A DNA stretch of 64,000 nt. Origin: Gentiana macrophylla. Taxonomy: Eukaryota; Streptophyta; Magnoliopsida; Gentianales; Gentianaceae. Of the stretch, positions 47,118 to 57,430 are shown one piece after another (position 1 is the stretch's first letter; each line of letters begins with the position of its first letter). The notes under the pieces are model-generated. The model had not been told where the DNA came from and did not search any database. It worked only from the letters and a program-made list of their open reading frames with translations. Location: NCBI GenBank assembly GCA_026214975.1, contig CM047808.1, positions 57,624,583 through 57,688,582 on the forward strand. The letters run 5' to 3'. A program made the translations under genes and the position numbers.

Positions 47118-49033
47118 TGTTGGAAGTAGCTCCCGAAAGACAATTTCTGTAATTGTTTTTATAATTAATAAATGACAGATTTATTCTCATCTTATTATTT
47201 GCTTCATGCTTATAAGTAATACACTACTGAAAACCCTAAGTTGTATCACATGTAGTTAATATAACTTAGTGTGCGTCACACGCGAAGATTAAGTTTATGG
47301 TGATATACTTAAATTGTTAGTCCGTGGTGAACTTAATAAAAGTATGGGGTCTATTGATTAAACCACCACTAATGCGCCAAGAACACTTTATAGTGTGACC
47401 GCCTTATCCGGACCGTCGATATTGATTATCTAAGTGGGGCATTTATATATGATGTAGTCATATAGGACTGAACCGATTTAATCTGAGCTTCTCATATAAT
47501 TCCGTGATTGAGAAATTTTATTAAATCACAAGATGGTCATATATGGATTAACCTTAATCCTGAAGTGTTTGCAGACGCCTGCTTGTTTCAAGATAGGGTT
47601 TGATGTGTTCGTTAAGAATTGCTAAGAGGCGCGGTCCGAATCATTTTCACGTTGTCACTATTTTGGGATGAGTGAGGAGTGTGTGTCTCACAAATATGGA
47701 ATCCATTCCTTAATGCGGGAAGTAAAAAGACAATCCCCTTATTTGTTAATCTTAGAAACTGATCGATCGGCTGAGTTCATATTGGTTATGAACTAATAGA
47801 TCACTAGTGGGTTAATGGTAAATAAGGATAAGATGTAGTGAAGAAGGTTTACGGAAATATTCCCGCTTCGTTACGGATAGGCTATGGAGGGTTAGTCTGT
47901 ATGTAATGATTATATCAGTGGACACTTATTGACTCGATATCTTGAGAATAAGTTATATCTATAATCGATGGAGTTCAGTTTCGGATTTATGGTGGCGTAA
48001 TTCCAGAATTAATAAGTTGAGTAGAAATGTTCTGTTCGATGAATATTTTATTCAATTTATTGGAGCTACTCAAGTTATATGGTCCATTGGTCCCCTGTTG
48101 GCTCCTGTAACACGAGTGAATTCTCGTATTTTGGAACCTCAAGAATAAATTAAATAGTTGGTCTATTTAATGAATATGTCAATATTATTCGGTAAATAAT
48201 ATATGTAATATAGAAAAGACATTTTATATTATCCCAATTGGCATTAAAAATGGCGCCACGTTTTCCTGATTTAGGGAAAAGAAATTTTCTCCTATTTAAT
48301 TATAATGTGGATAATAAAATTATTTATGTGTTAAATAATTATAAATAGGAAATTTGTTTTCCTATTGGATAAATGTTTTATTTATCTTAAAGGAAAAGAT
48401 AAACATGTGTGTATAAGATATACTCTCAAACTATTTGGTTATTATCGAGTTTCTCCCAACACAAAATAGTTGAATCCAACGCCATTTTGAAAAAAAAGGG
48501 AACGCCTCTTTTTTGTTTTTTTTTTTTTTTTGAAAAATTGAGAAATTTTGTTTTTTTGTCTTAGCCATTGAGAGAAGAAAAACTAGGATTTTTCTTAAGC
48601 AGATTCGAGGAGGTTCTACTTCGAGGATCGACGTTCACCATTCGTTGCCATTTTGAAAAGGAAAAAAAAGGACGCCTCTTTTTTTTTATTTTAAATAGAG
48701 AAATTTTGTTTTCTTGTCTTAGCCATTGAGAGAAGAAAAACTAGGATTTTTCTTAAGCAGATTCGAGGAGGTTCTACTTCGAGGATCGACGTCCACCATT
48801 CGTTGCTTGAATATACAATCCGGAAGATCATGGCTTCTCTTCTGTTGGGTAAATCTTCTACCTTCTTGTACTTATATTAATTAATCATGTGAATTAAATC
48901 GTGGTAAAATCGTATGAAAATTTAATTCATAGATTTCGCCGTACATGATCGAGTGTCTCGATCGGTGCTGTGGATCATATCAGACGATCCAATTATGAAT
49001 CGGATCTGGATTCGAGTTTCTTTATATCCAGCA
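47118..49033 (+). repeat. L3 3' LTR
   Basis: 1916 bp from TGTTGGAAGTAGCTCCCGAA to ..TATATCCAGCA, followed by the GTTTG duplication. Relative to the 5' LTR it lacks the foldback, has lost about 11 bp containing the TATA box near 48447, and carries a 166-bp tandem duplication. Confidence 0.88.
48481..48811 (+). repeat. 166-bp tandem duplication in L3 3' LTR
   Basis: 'gccattttga' begins copies at 48481 and 48647. Each contains an A-run/T-run, 'ttagccattgagagaagaaa' and 'gaggatcgacg'. The 5' LTR has a single copy (from about 20813), so the duplication is private to this LTR. Confidence 0.85.
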
Positions 49034-49050
49034 GTTTGGAGGTGTAACAA

Positions 49051-49230
49051 ATTCTACCGGGAAGCCTGCTTTTACAGAGACTTCCGTGGATACTTCTTTT
49101 TACATAGACTCCTTATTTTGTGAAATAAATATATGTTATTTTAAGTGTAATTATTAAATAAATATTAAAACACATCTGTTTTTCATTGTATTTATGGAGT
49201 CTACGTAAAAAGTAGTCTCCCCGGTGGAAT
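49051..49230. mobile_element. MITE-like inverted repeat, about 180 bp
   Basis: ATTCTACCGGGAAGCCTGCT.. at the left matches the complement of ..AGTAGTCTCCCCGGTGGAAT at the right, over roughly 35 bp with mismatches ('ttttacagagact' against 'agtctacgtaaaa'). No ORF and no clear target duplication. It lies 12 bp outside L3. Confidence 0.55.
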
Positions 49231-49750
49231 TCCCTGGTTATCGGTAAAGGATGCTCTAAATATGACAATCAAGGTTTATTTTAAACACAAATTCAACACA
49301 CACACACACAAAAAAAAAAAAAACTTAAATCCAATAAGTTTTATGTTCATGCAGGTTATAAACTTATAATATATACATAATTGAATTTCATTTTTTTTAG
49401 ATTGTTGTTACGATTACATTGCATCCTAAGGAAAAAGAAAAAATGCATTTTTTTTCCCTTTATTTTATAAGTACAGTACTTTATATCTATAACAAATAAA
49501 AATAAATCTTTTGCAACAATAGTAATAACTCAAACAGTATTCAACAATAGTAATAATTCAATATTTTAATATCAATCTTCAGGTTTCCCTAGAATTATAT
49601 TCGTCTCGATGCAGCTAGCGTTTTTCACGTGGAACTGACAATAATTTGTTCCTTTATTCTGACATAAAGATGTCCAATCCATGTCATATGGAAGGAAAAG
49701 CTTCCACTAACATTTCTCTTTTTAAAGTGCTTTGTCTATTTGAAATATGC
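49231..49750. other. AT-rich DNA, nothing recognised
   Basis: Contains a short CA run followed by an A run near 49295-49323 and scattered T/A runs. No gene, repeat family or RNA feature that I can support. Confidence 0.5.
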
Positions 49751-49751
49751 A

Positions 49752-49907
49752 AAATAATAATTTGAAAAATAAAATATGTTAACATATGGACCTTGATCCC
49801 TACGGTTCAAAGGTGCACAGCGCGGCAATTGAAAATAATATTTGAACAATAAAATATGTTAACATATGGACCCCGACCCCCTACGTTGCAAAGGTGCACT
49901 GCGCGGC
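49752..49907. repeat. 80-bp direct duplication containing one MITE end
   Basis: Two copies (from 49752 and 49832) of 'aaataata.tttga..aataaaatatgttaacatatggacc..aaaggtgcac.gcgcggc'. The second copy leads into the inverted-repeat element at 49854. The first is a lone copy of that element's left end plus flank. Confidence 0.7.
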
Positions 49908-50083
49908 GTGCTGTGCACCAAAACGACGCCGTTTTGGTTCGCAACGACGTCGTTTGGTTCCGATCTATAAAAAAAATACACAATCAAAACGGCGTCGTTT
50001 TGGCCCGATACGACGCCGTTTCGAGTGCACAGCACCGCACCACACCCTTTTGTACCGTAGGAGATCGCGTTCCGTTAACATAT
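49854..50083. mobile_element. Inverted-repeat element with CG-rich palindromes, about 230 bp
   Basis: Left end ATATGTTAACATATGGAC..CCTACGTTGCAAAGGTGCAC pairs with the complement of the right end (GTGCACAGCACCGC.. ..CCGTTAACATAT). The arms are about 65 bp with mismatches. The centre carries repeated near-palindromes AAACGACGCCGTTTT, AACGACGTCGTT and AAACGGCGTCGTTTT. Short frames here are by-products. The superfamily is uncertain. Confidence 0.6.
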
Positions 50084-50189
50084 ATCACAACAAATGATCT
50101 TGCTACTCATTAGTGTTTTGGACCATTAACAAAATGTATCGTGCAAGATTTACTGTACATATATAGTCGATGTATTACTACTCGTGTTT
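50084..50189. other. Short AT-rich stretch, nothing recognised
   Basis: No feature seen apart from an A-run near 50190. Confidence 0.4.
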
Positions 50190-50483
50190 AAAAAAAAAAT
50201 TGGGCTAAGGATCTATAAAAACATAAAATAGATTTAATTAAACAAATAGGACATGCTAAATAATTCATTGGTGATAAGGATACGACGGCAATAGAAGAAA
50301 ACGAATATAAAACTCCGACTCTGTACAAGCAAAAACCTACGAGGATCTTTGAAGCAATGAGAGGGTGAAAGAGACTACGTACCAGATTTGAATTCCACTG
50401 CCGAGTGTTCGGATCAATAAGTGGGTTTACTTGCTTACTTTTTAGAGTAAGGTGAGATCCTTTATCAATGCATTTCTTTCGAG

Positions 50484-50570
50484 ATGCGAGTCGTTTCGAT
50501 GTTGAAACCGATACAGTACCTGTTGGAGAAACTGGTCGGGAGGCTGGCACGATGGCTGATATTGCTGAAC
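50484..50570 (+). pseudogene. Ty3/gypsy RNase H fragment
   Basis: The frame reads MRVVSMLKPIQYLLEKLVGR followed by LARWLILLN. Gypsy RNase H domains have a similar 'VVS..DPI.YLLEKP...GR.ARW..LL' block. The match is about 29 residues, after which the frame no longer resembles the family. It is a fragment only, with no start or catalytic context. Confidence 0.55.
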
Positions 50571-50658
50571 TTTACAAGAGTGAAAAGGTTTTGTTTGCGT
50601 GGGGCAAACAACATAGATCTTTTGAATCTTTATCTGGAGCTGGAGCCATCCTATGTGA

Positions 50659-50731
50659 GCCCGCTTAGCTCTGAGGTTAGAGCATCGCATTTGTAATGCG
50701 ATGGTCATCGGTTCGATTCCGATAGCCGGCT
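50659..50731 (+). tRNA. trnT-UGU: tRNA-Thr (UGU), plastid type, transferred copy
   Basis: A 73-nt cloverleaf: acceptor GCCCGCT/AGCCGGC (with a C-C opposition also found, as I recall, in the plastid gene), D arm GCTC/GAGC, anticodon stem TCGCA/TGCGA with loop TTTGTAA (anticodon TGT, 50692-50694), and T arm ATCGG/CCGAT with TTCGATT. It matches my memory of plastid trnT-UGU except for a D-loop A-to-T change after GCTC. Neighbouring rps4 or trnL is not present, so this is a displaced copy. In the nucleus it is probably silent. Confidence 0.8.
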
Positions 50732-52240
50732 TTTCCCTATTTATTAAACTTTTCTGGTCGTAACAATCACTTCAAGCAGTGGAATGAACAAAAGATGTGC
50801 TCCAAGTCCTTGGGCTGTTGAACATGATTCAACCACATCGGATTGGATGGTACAAAGTTCTCCAGCTTTTCATACTTTTGGAGAACTTCCAGCTATCAAG
50901 GATACTCTAAATGCTCGACAGAGGAGACGATAGTGAAGTAAAAGAGAGAACCATGTCGTAGGACCTCGGCAAAATGAAGCGGGCTAGAAGATTGTAAGTT
51001 AAAGGGGAACGATCCACTTTGCGAACCACCACCATTGACAAGTCTCCTTAACGAAAGAGAAAAGGTCACCGAGGGACTCAGCGTGAGCTTCGTCCAGAGC
51101 TTGACCAGGGAATGGTTGAGTGCGCAAGAAAAAAACTATAACACGCTCGCTCGTAAGACGTAACCGAATGACTGAAAAGATTTAATGCTAATAACTCGCC
51201 TAACCCAAGCTAAAGATTTGAGATCATTTCCTTACCTGGGAAAGAAAACATCTGTAAATCGCAATCTGTGAACATGAAACGAAAATGAGTCCTATTTGAT
51301 CTAAAAAATCCAACCTGGACACTTTCGGAAAACCCTCTATCTCCAAGCCCTTTTACTATGAATATAAAGTAGGAGGCTGTAGACAAAGACCTCTCTGTTG
51401 AGATCCAACCCGATAAATGCTCTAGATCAAACGAAAAGAAGACCAGATCTAACGCATATTCAGTCGTACCGGCATGGCCCCAACTATAGGACTTCCTAAA
51501 GAAAACTGCATTCGCAATTTATCAACCACTCACAAGACCACTGAGATAAGGCCTTCAAGGATCATTTCATTTCCGCGTGCTCAATGTTCAGTATATGATG
51601 AAAGCGCCCCGACATCGCTTGAATAACTGCCCCTAGGCTGTCTCGGATAATGATGCCAATCCAGAAGCATCAACACTTAAAATGGTATGCTGAGTGTCTA
51701 CTTAACCACGGTTCATGAAGCTAGCAAGCCTCCCATAGAGGCAAGTTAAGTTGGTGAGCACGAGACCCACACGTACGGAATCATATGAGTGCATACCCCA
51801 CTTTTGGGCTATCGCGGAATGCCTATTGTAGCTCCACGGAACACCTAGGTATTTGCAGACAAGAAAGTAGCTGTGACATGAACTGCGCTGTGCTCATCAA
51901 AGTGTATGCTGAATGTGATGATCCCAAAACTATCCTTTTTGAGTTTACAGTGCTGATATTAGAAAAAAGACGTGTCTCTTGTGTCAATACATAAAATTGC
52001 ATTGACTTATACCCTCTCGGGTTGGTATCATGTATTTACGCAGACTGAAGGACAAAAAGAAACACCTCTCCCTCTTTCGAGCATTAAATCCTAAGAACCC
52101 TAAGGGAGAGGTGAGGCTTTCCCTTCGGTAGATGACCTTGAACCTGGTGGAATGCTACTGAGACCCTTGTAGCTTTCCATGCTTGCTTTTGACCTCTATT
52201 CTGGGGTCTATCTTGTTCTACGAAGATGGGTGAATGAATA

Positions 52241-52412
52241 CACAAGGTAGATGACAAAAATACCTCTAATGAAAGAAAATAAAAACAAATGAAAACAAAT
52301 GGTACAGGACGTTGGAAAAAAGGGAATAGACCAATTTTTTTTCCTTTTTTTCCAGGCTCGGGACGCTGATAAGTTTTTTTTTTTTTTAACAGTGAAAAGT
52401 TCTTTTTTCTTT
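52241..52412. other. A/T-run-rich spacer
   Basis: Poly-A and poly-T runs (long T run near 52374-52387) between the organelle-like block and the minisatellite. No feature seen. Confidence 0.4.
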
Positions 52413-53093
52413 AGAGACCACCGCGACGCAATTGTCATCGCGATTCTTCACCATTGCGATGCAATGACCGCAATTCATTGACCACCGCTATACATTGACC
52501 ACCATGATGCAATGACCACCCCGATGCAGTGACCACCGCGATGCAGGGAACACCATGATGCATTGACCACCGCAATGCAGTGACCACCCGATGCAGTCAC
52601 CATCATGATGCAGTGACCACCCGACGCAGTGACCACCAAGATTCAGAGACCACTGGTATGCAGTGACCAGCCCGGTGTAGTATTCACTGCGATGCATTGA
52701 CCATTGCGATACAGTTACTACCGAGATGCATTGACCACCTCCGATGCATTGACTTCCATGATGCATTCACCACTACGATGCAATGACCACCGTGATGCAT
52801 TGACCACTCCGATGCAGTGACAACCGTGATGCAGTGACCACCGCGGTGCACAGACCACACCGCGATGCATTGACCACACCACGATGCTGTGACCACAGTG
52901 ATTCATTGACCACCGTGATGCAGTAACCGCCGTGATTCATTGTCCACCACGATGCAGTGATCACTACAATGCATTGACCACCACGACTCATTGACCACCA
53001 CGATGTAGTGACCACCCTGACGCAGTGAGCTTTGCCATTCATTGACCACCACGATGCAATGACCACCACGACACATTGACCACCGTGATTAGG
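52413..53093. repeat. 17-bp minisatellite, about 40 units
   Basis: The unit is GCAGTGACCACCGCGAT with many variants (GCATTGACCACCATGAT, GCAATGACCACC..). Successive 'gatgc' steps at 52506, 52523, 52540 and 52557 show the 17-bp period, with occasional 16- or 18-bp units. Because 17 is not a multiple of three, translation cycles every 17 residues. This explains the open minus-strand frames (for example 52773-53180) made of GGHCI/VVNAS/WSMHR steps; they are not genes. Confidence 0.92.
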
Positions 53094-53540
53094 GTTGAGC
53101 ATGTATTGGTTTGGGTAGGTTTGGGTTGGTTTTGGAAGACTCGATCGGTTTAGGGCGCCAATATTCGTTCCCCAAACCAAACCAAAACGAAGTCAAACTC
53201 AATGGTTTTGTTCGAATTGGTTTCGGTTTGGATTGGGTTGGTTTCGGTTTAACAAGCATAATCTTTTAAAAAAATATGACAAAACCAACCTTTTTACATC
53301 AAATCTAAATAGCTACATCCGAACTAAAATAAATTACAAACCAAAATGATAAAAAAAAAAAAAAACAACTAACAAGTAACAACACATTACAATATAATTT
53401 AGCTACAATAAATCCTCAATAGTTGAATACTTACATACATATATTTACTAATTTACTTATTTACATCAAAAGAGCAAAAGGCTGAATGTTGACACAACAA
53501 AATGTTTACACTTGGGGTAGAAGGCATGGCTGCTAACAGG
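53094..53540. other. GGTTTG-rich stretch and AT-rich DNA, no gene
   Basis: 53094-53250 is rich in 'ggtttgggt' and 'ggtttcggttt', with the complement 'ccaaaccaaaccaaa' near 53172, so it could fold on itself. This is reminiscent of eroded hAT-type MITE ends, but I cannot define termini. The rest to 53540 is AT-rich with an A run near 53350. Confidence 0.45.
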
Positions 53541-56500
53541 CATGGACCCAAGCAGTGTTGGGTACCTAAAAATACTTAATTTGCTTTGTTGGATGTCTGG
53601 TACATAGATAATGGATGTTCTAGACACAGGACTGTCACCAAAGGATGGTTGACTGGTTTTAAATCTATTGATGGACCCAAAGTCACAGTTGGTGGAAAAG
53701 AAAACTCAAGCAAGATTAAAAGGAAAGGCCCAATGTCAAAGAACAAATTGAAGATTCAAAATGTGGCATGTATAAAGGGATTGAGTTCCAATATCCTGAG
53801 CATTAGTCAATTCTGTGACAATGGCTACAATGTGTATGTCAGCAAGGAAGGTTGCAAAGTAATTCACAAACAAAGCAACACAGTTGTACTTGCAAGAAGA
53901 AGAGAAGACAACATGTATGTGGTTGATTGGAAGACAACAAAAGCAGAAACAAGCCTACTAGTGAAGAACAAGTAATAACCTAGTTGGATTTGACACATGC
54001 GAAAAAATCATCTGAATTTCATGACATTCAACAAGCTAGCAAAAAGCAAAATTCTGGAACACCTACCTTAGATCACATTCAAGAAAGAGAGTCTATGTGA
54101 TTCATGCCAGAAAGGAATACATATCAAAAGCTCATTAAAATCAAAACCACACCAGTCAACAACAAGAATACTTCAAGTATTGCAGATGGATCTATTTCGA
54201 CAAGTGACACCATTAAGTGTAAGTGGCAAGAAGCACACTTTAATGGTGGTTGATGACTTTTCCAAATATACATGGACCATATTCATGAACAAGAAGAAAG
54301 AGACACTCAAGAAACTACCAGATTATTTAAGAATACTTCACAATGAGAAAGAATTGAAGATCATCAAAATTAGATCAGAAAGCAGCATAGAATTCTAAAT
54401 GGAATAATCAAAACATACTATGAAGCTAATGGAGTTACTCACCAACTATCCACAGCAGGAACTCAACAACCAAATGCAGTAGCAGAAAGAAAAACAGAAC
54501 CCTAAAATAAGTTTTCAGAACAATGATAGCAGAAGCAAGCATACCATAAAGATTTTAGGCATAAGCAACAAACACATCATGCTATACACAGAATAGATAA
54601 ATTATCAACAAGCATCATGGCAAAACACCCTATGAAGTGTGGAATGGAAGATGGCCTGAAATGCATGGATTTGGCACTGGATTGCCCCCAAATTCTCATG
54701 ATGATTCACAACCCCCACCTATGTGAACCCCTCACTCCCACTGCCTGGTATTGAATTACTCAAAGAGTTTGAGGCCCAGTAAAAAGATAGCAGGTCAATG
54801 CCTTCTTCTATTTTAGGTAAGTGAGTAGGGCCAGTCTAGGTGGCAATTGAAAGCATCATGTGAGGTTTTTTACTTAAGCAGAAGGGAGAGATCCTCCAAA
54901 CATAACACATAAGAGGGGAGATAGCGGGCTTGAAAAGGCCTATTTTCCCACCATGCGGGCTGCCATTAATGAATATATAGTAGGGACATATACCTCTCTG
55001 TTGAGATCCAACCCGACAAATCCTCTAGAACAAAAGAAAATGAGACCATATAAGGAATCTGAGGATGTTTTCAAATGATAAAAAATACTTGAAGAAATAG
55101 CTTTCCCAGTGGGACGAGGAATGTTCCATGAGAGAAGCAATGATGTCAACGTCTTTCAAGTATAGCCAATTTCGGAGCTTTCGACATAATTAAAAAAGCC
55201 TATCTGGCTTCGCTATCGCTCACTGGACTTTCCCAAAATGGGTACTATCAGGTCGGTGAATTCAATAAGTTAGTATTCCAGCGTTCCTCTCATTTCAGGG
55301 ACTATCCAAAAGAGAATCCAGTACTTCTTGGTTATTAATATCTGAAATTGTTGTTCGCTGTTCAATAATTCTTGTTTAGAGGTACACTAAGTGTAATCGA
55401 AAGACGCAGTAAGATTACTCATTTCTCTACCTCGGTGTCGTAATATCTCACTTACATATGTTTGTAGCTAAATGTTTTGTCTTAAACAGGATTCAGGTAC
55501 ACACCTTTGATGAAAAAGCTGATGAAGCAATCTTCATAGAATACTCAAACTCTAGAAAAGCATTCAGAGTACTAAATAGAAGAAACTTGGTAATTGAAGA
55601 ATCAATTCATGTAGTGTTTGATGATCCAAACACTAGTAGTGAAGATCTACACATATCAGAAGTTGAAGTGACAAAGAAACAAGACTCTGGACCAGTCTAC
55701 ATAGAGACAGACGTACCGGTTACTACACTGGATGACATAACAGATGACCAAGAAGATGCACCAGAAGGAAGGTCACCAGCTATCACACCAGTAAATGAGG
55801 CACCAGCTGATACTGTAAAAGCACCAGATCAGGCACAACTACAACTTGATTTGCACTGGCTCAGAGATCACCCAGCTGAACAAATCATTGGAGATGTGCA
55901 TGCAGGTGTAAGAACTAGAAGATAACTTGAAAGCATGTTAACTTATTTTCCAACTCAGGTTGAACCTAAAACAATATATGATGCAATCCAAGATGCTGAT
56001 TGAATCACAGCTATGCACGAAGAACTCAATGAATTTGAAAGGAATGTGTTTGGGAACTTGTAAATATCATTAGAACCAAATGGGTATTTAGAAACAAGAT
56101 GGATGAGTAAGGAGCAATCGTCACAAACAGGCAAGATTGGTAGCGAAGGGTTATTCACAAGCAGAAGGCATAGATTATGATTGAACATTTGCAGCAATAG
56201 CAAGATTGGAAGCAATCAGACCATTCCTAGAATTTGAAGCCCACAAAGATTTCAATGTTTATCAAATGGATGTCATGTGCATTTCTGAATGGATTACTGG
56301 AAGAAGAAGTATATGTGGAGCAACCCCCTGGATTTCAAATCAAAGGTAAAGAAGACAAAGTGTATAAGCTCAAGAACGCATTATATGGACTCAAACAAGC
56401 ACCTAGAGCCTGGTATGAGACACTTTCACACTTCTTGATGAACAATGGATTCAACAAAGGAACCATTGAGAAAATACTTTTCAAATTACAAGATGGATCA

Positions 56501-57430
56501 AGCACCTTACTTGTCCAAATATATGTGGATGATATCATATTTTGATCTGAAGATGAAAAGCTATGTGAGAAGTTTACAAATCTGATGAAGAGCAGATTCC
56601 AGATGAGCATGATGAGAGAACTCAACTACTTCCTTGTATTACAAGTAAAACTGATGAAAGATGACATATTTATCAATCAAGCAAAATACATAAAGGAATT
56701 GATTAGAAAGTATGGTATGGACACAAATGGTACATCAGAACCACCTATGTGTGCCAGAACCATCCTTGGAAAAGTTGAAAATGGAAAGGATGTAGACCAA
56801 AAGCTTTATAGAGGCATAATTGGCTCACTATTATACTTAACTGCTAGCAGACAAGATATTGCATTTGCAATAGGAGTATGTTCTAGATTCCAATCACAAG
56901 CTAAAGAATCTCATTTATTAGTAGCTAAAAGAATTATCAAATATCTGAAGGACACAATGAATGTAGAAATTTGGTTTCCCAAAAATGGAGGATTCAAATT
57001 AATCTCCTATTCAGATTCAGATTATGCTAGATGTAAATTTGATAGAAAAAGCACTTCCGGAACTTGTCAGATGCTTGGCAGCAGACTAGTATAATGGTTC
57101 AGTAAAAAGCAGAATACCATAGCTTCAATAGCCGAAGCAGAATACAACGCAGCTGGTAGTTGTTGTGCACAAGTTCTTTGGATAAGATAGCAACTAAGAG
57201 ACTATAGAATAAAGGAAAACACAATACCAATCACATGTGATAACAGTAGTGCAATATCAATTACAGAATATCAAGAACTTCACTCAGGAACAAAGCATGT
57301 TGATGTGAGAGATCATTTCATCAGAGATCATGTTGAAAAAAGAGATGTAATTATTAAGTACATATATACTGATGATCAATTAGCTGATTTATTCACTAAG
57401 CCACTCAGTCATGAAATGTTTGTAAATTAA
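53541..57430 (+). pseudogene. A2 pol, interrupted
   Basis: Protease DVWYIDNGCSRHRT near 53594 has D-N-G instead of D-S-G. Integrase: stop at 53974, a Trp-to-stop near 53989 just before the first zinc His, CDSC retained, MDLF and VVVDDFSKYTW-like core retained as MVVDDFSKYTW. The second acidic site reads SESSIEF where A1 has SDRGTEF, so the catalytic Asp is lost. The frame is cut by the insert at 54659-55440. It then resumes at 55458-55925, and RT at 56234-56545 has [12 protein letters not shown] and YVDD, followed by TGA. RNase H is open at 56585-57094 (SDSDYARC..), then breaks. At least eight lesions. Confidence 0.85.
54659..55440. other. Organelle-like insert in A2 integrase
   Basis: Integrase sequence stops near 54659 ('ggaatggaagatggcctg') and resumes near 55441 ('taatatctcacttacatatg', matching A1 'taatgtctcacatttgcatatg' near 28546). 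The 780 bp between is unrelated to copia and compositionally like 50400-52240, sharing 'ctctctgttgagatccaaccc' and flanks near 54990. 'ttcggagctttcgac' and 'tcgctatcgctcactgg' have the feel of plant mitochondrial intergenic DNA. I recognise no gene. Confidence 0.5.

Larger units (their letters stand above)
17642..49033 (+). mobile_element. L3, complete but nested Ty1/copia element
   Basis: L3 is bounded by two LTRs and flanked by a perfect 5-bp duplication, GTTTG at 17637-17641 and 49034-49038. It contains a foldback element in its 5' LTR and the A1 element (itself carrying B1) in its internal region. Without these insertions it would be about 9 kb: two LTRs of roughly 1.77 and 1.92 kb and 5.4 kb of internal DNA. 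Its pol is decayed, so mobility in cis is not expected. Confidence 0.88.
50190..52240. other. Organelle-like insert with trnT and a gypsy scrap
   Basis: Base composition becomes more balanced than in the surrounding AT-rich DNA, most clearly from 50400. The block holds a plastid-type tRNA-Thr (50659) and a Ty3/gypsy RNase H scrap (50484). About 45 bp near 51395-51440 ('ctctctgttgagatccaaccc') is shared with another insert at 54990. Plant mitochondrial genomes commonly contain plastid tRNAs and gypsy scraps, so a mitochondrial origin is my preferred reading. I recognise no mitochondrial protein gene, and the edges are approximate. A plastid-plus-nuclear mosaic is the alternative. Confidence 0.45.

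Noticed and set aside
50468..50668. 66-codon frame upstream of trnT considered as an organelle gene
   Set aside because: It does not resemble any organelle protein I know; the overlapping frame at 50484 matches gypsy RNase H instead.
52208..53180. Overlapping minus-strand frames of up to 135 codons
   Set aside because: Produced by the 17-bp minisatellite; the composition is purely repetitive.
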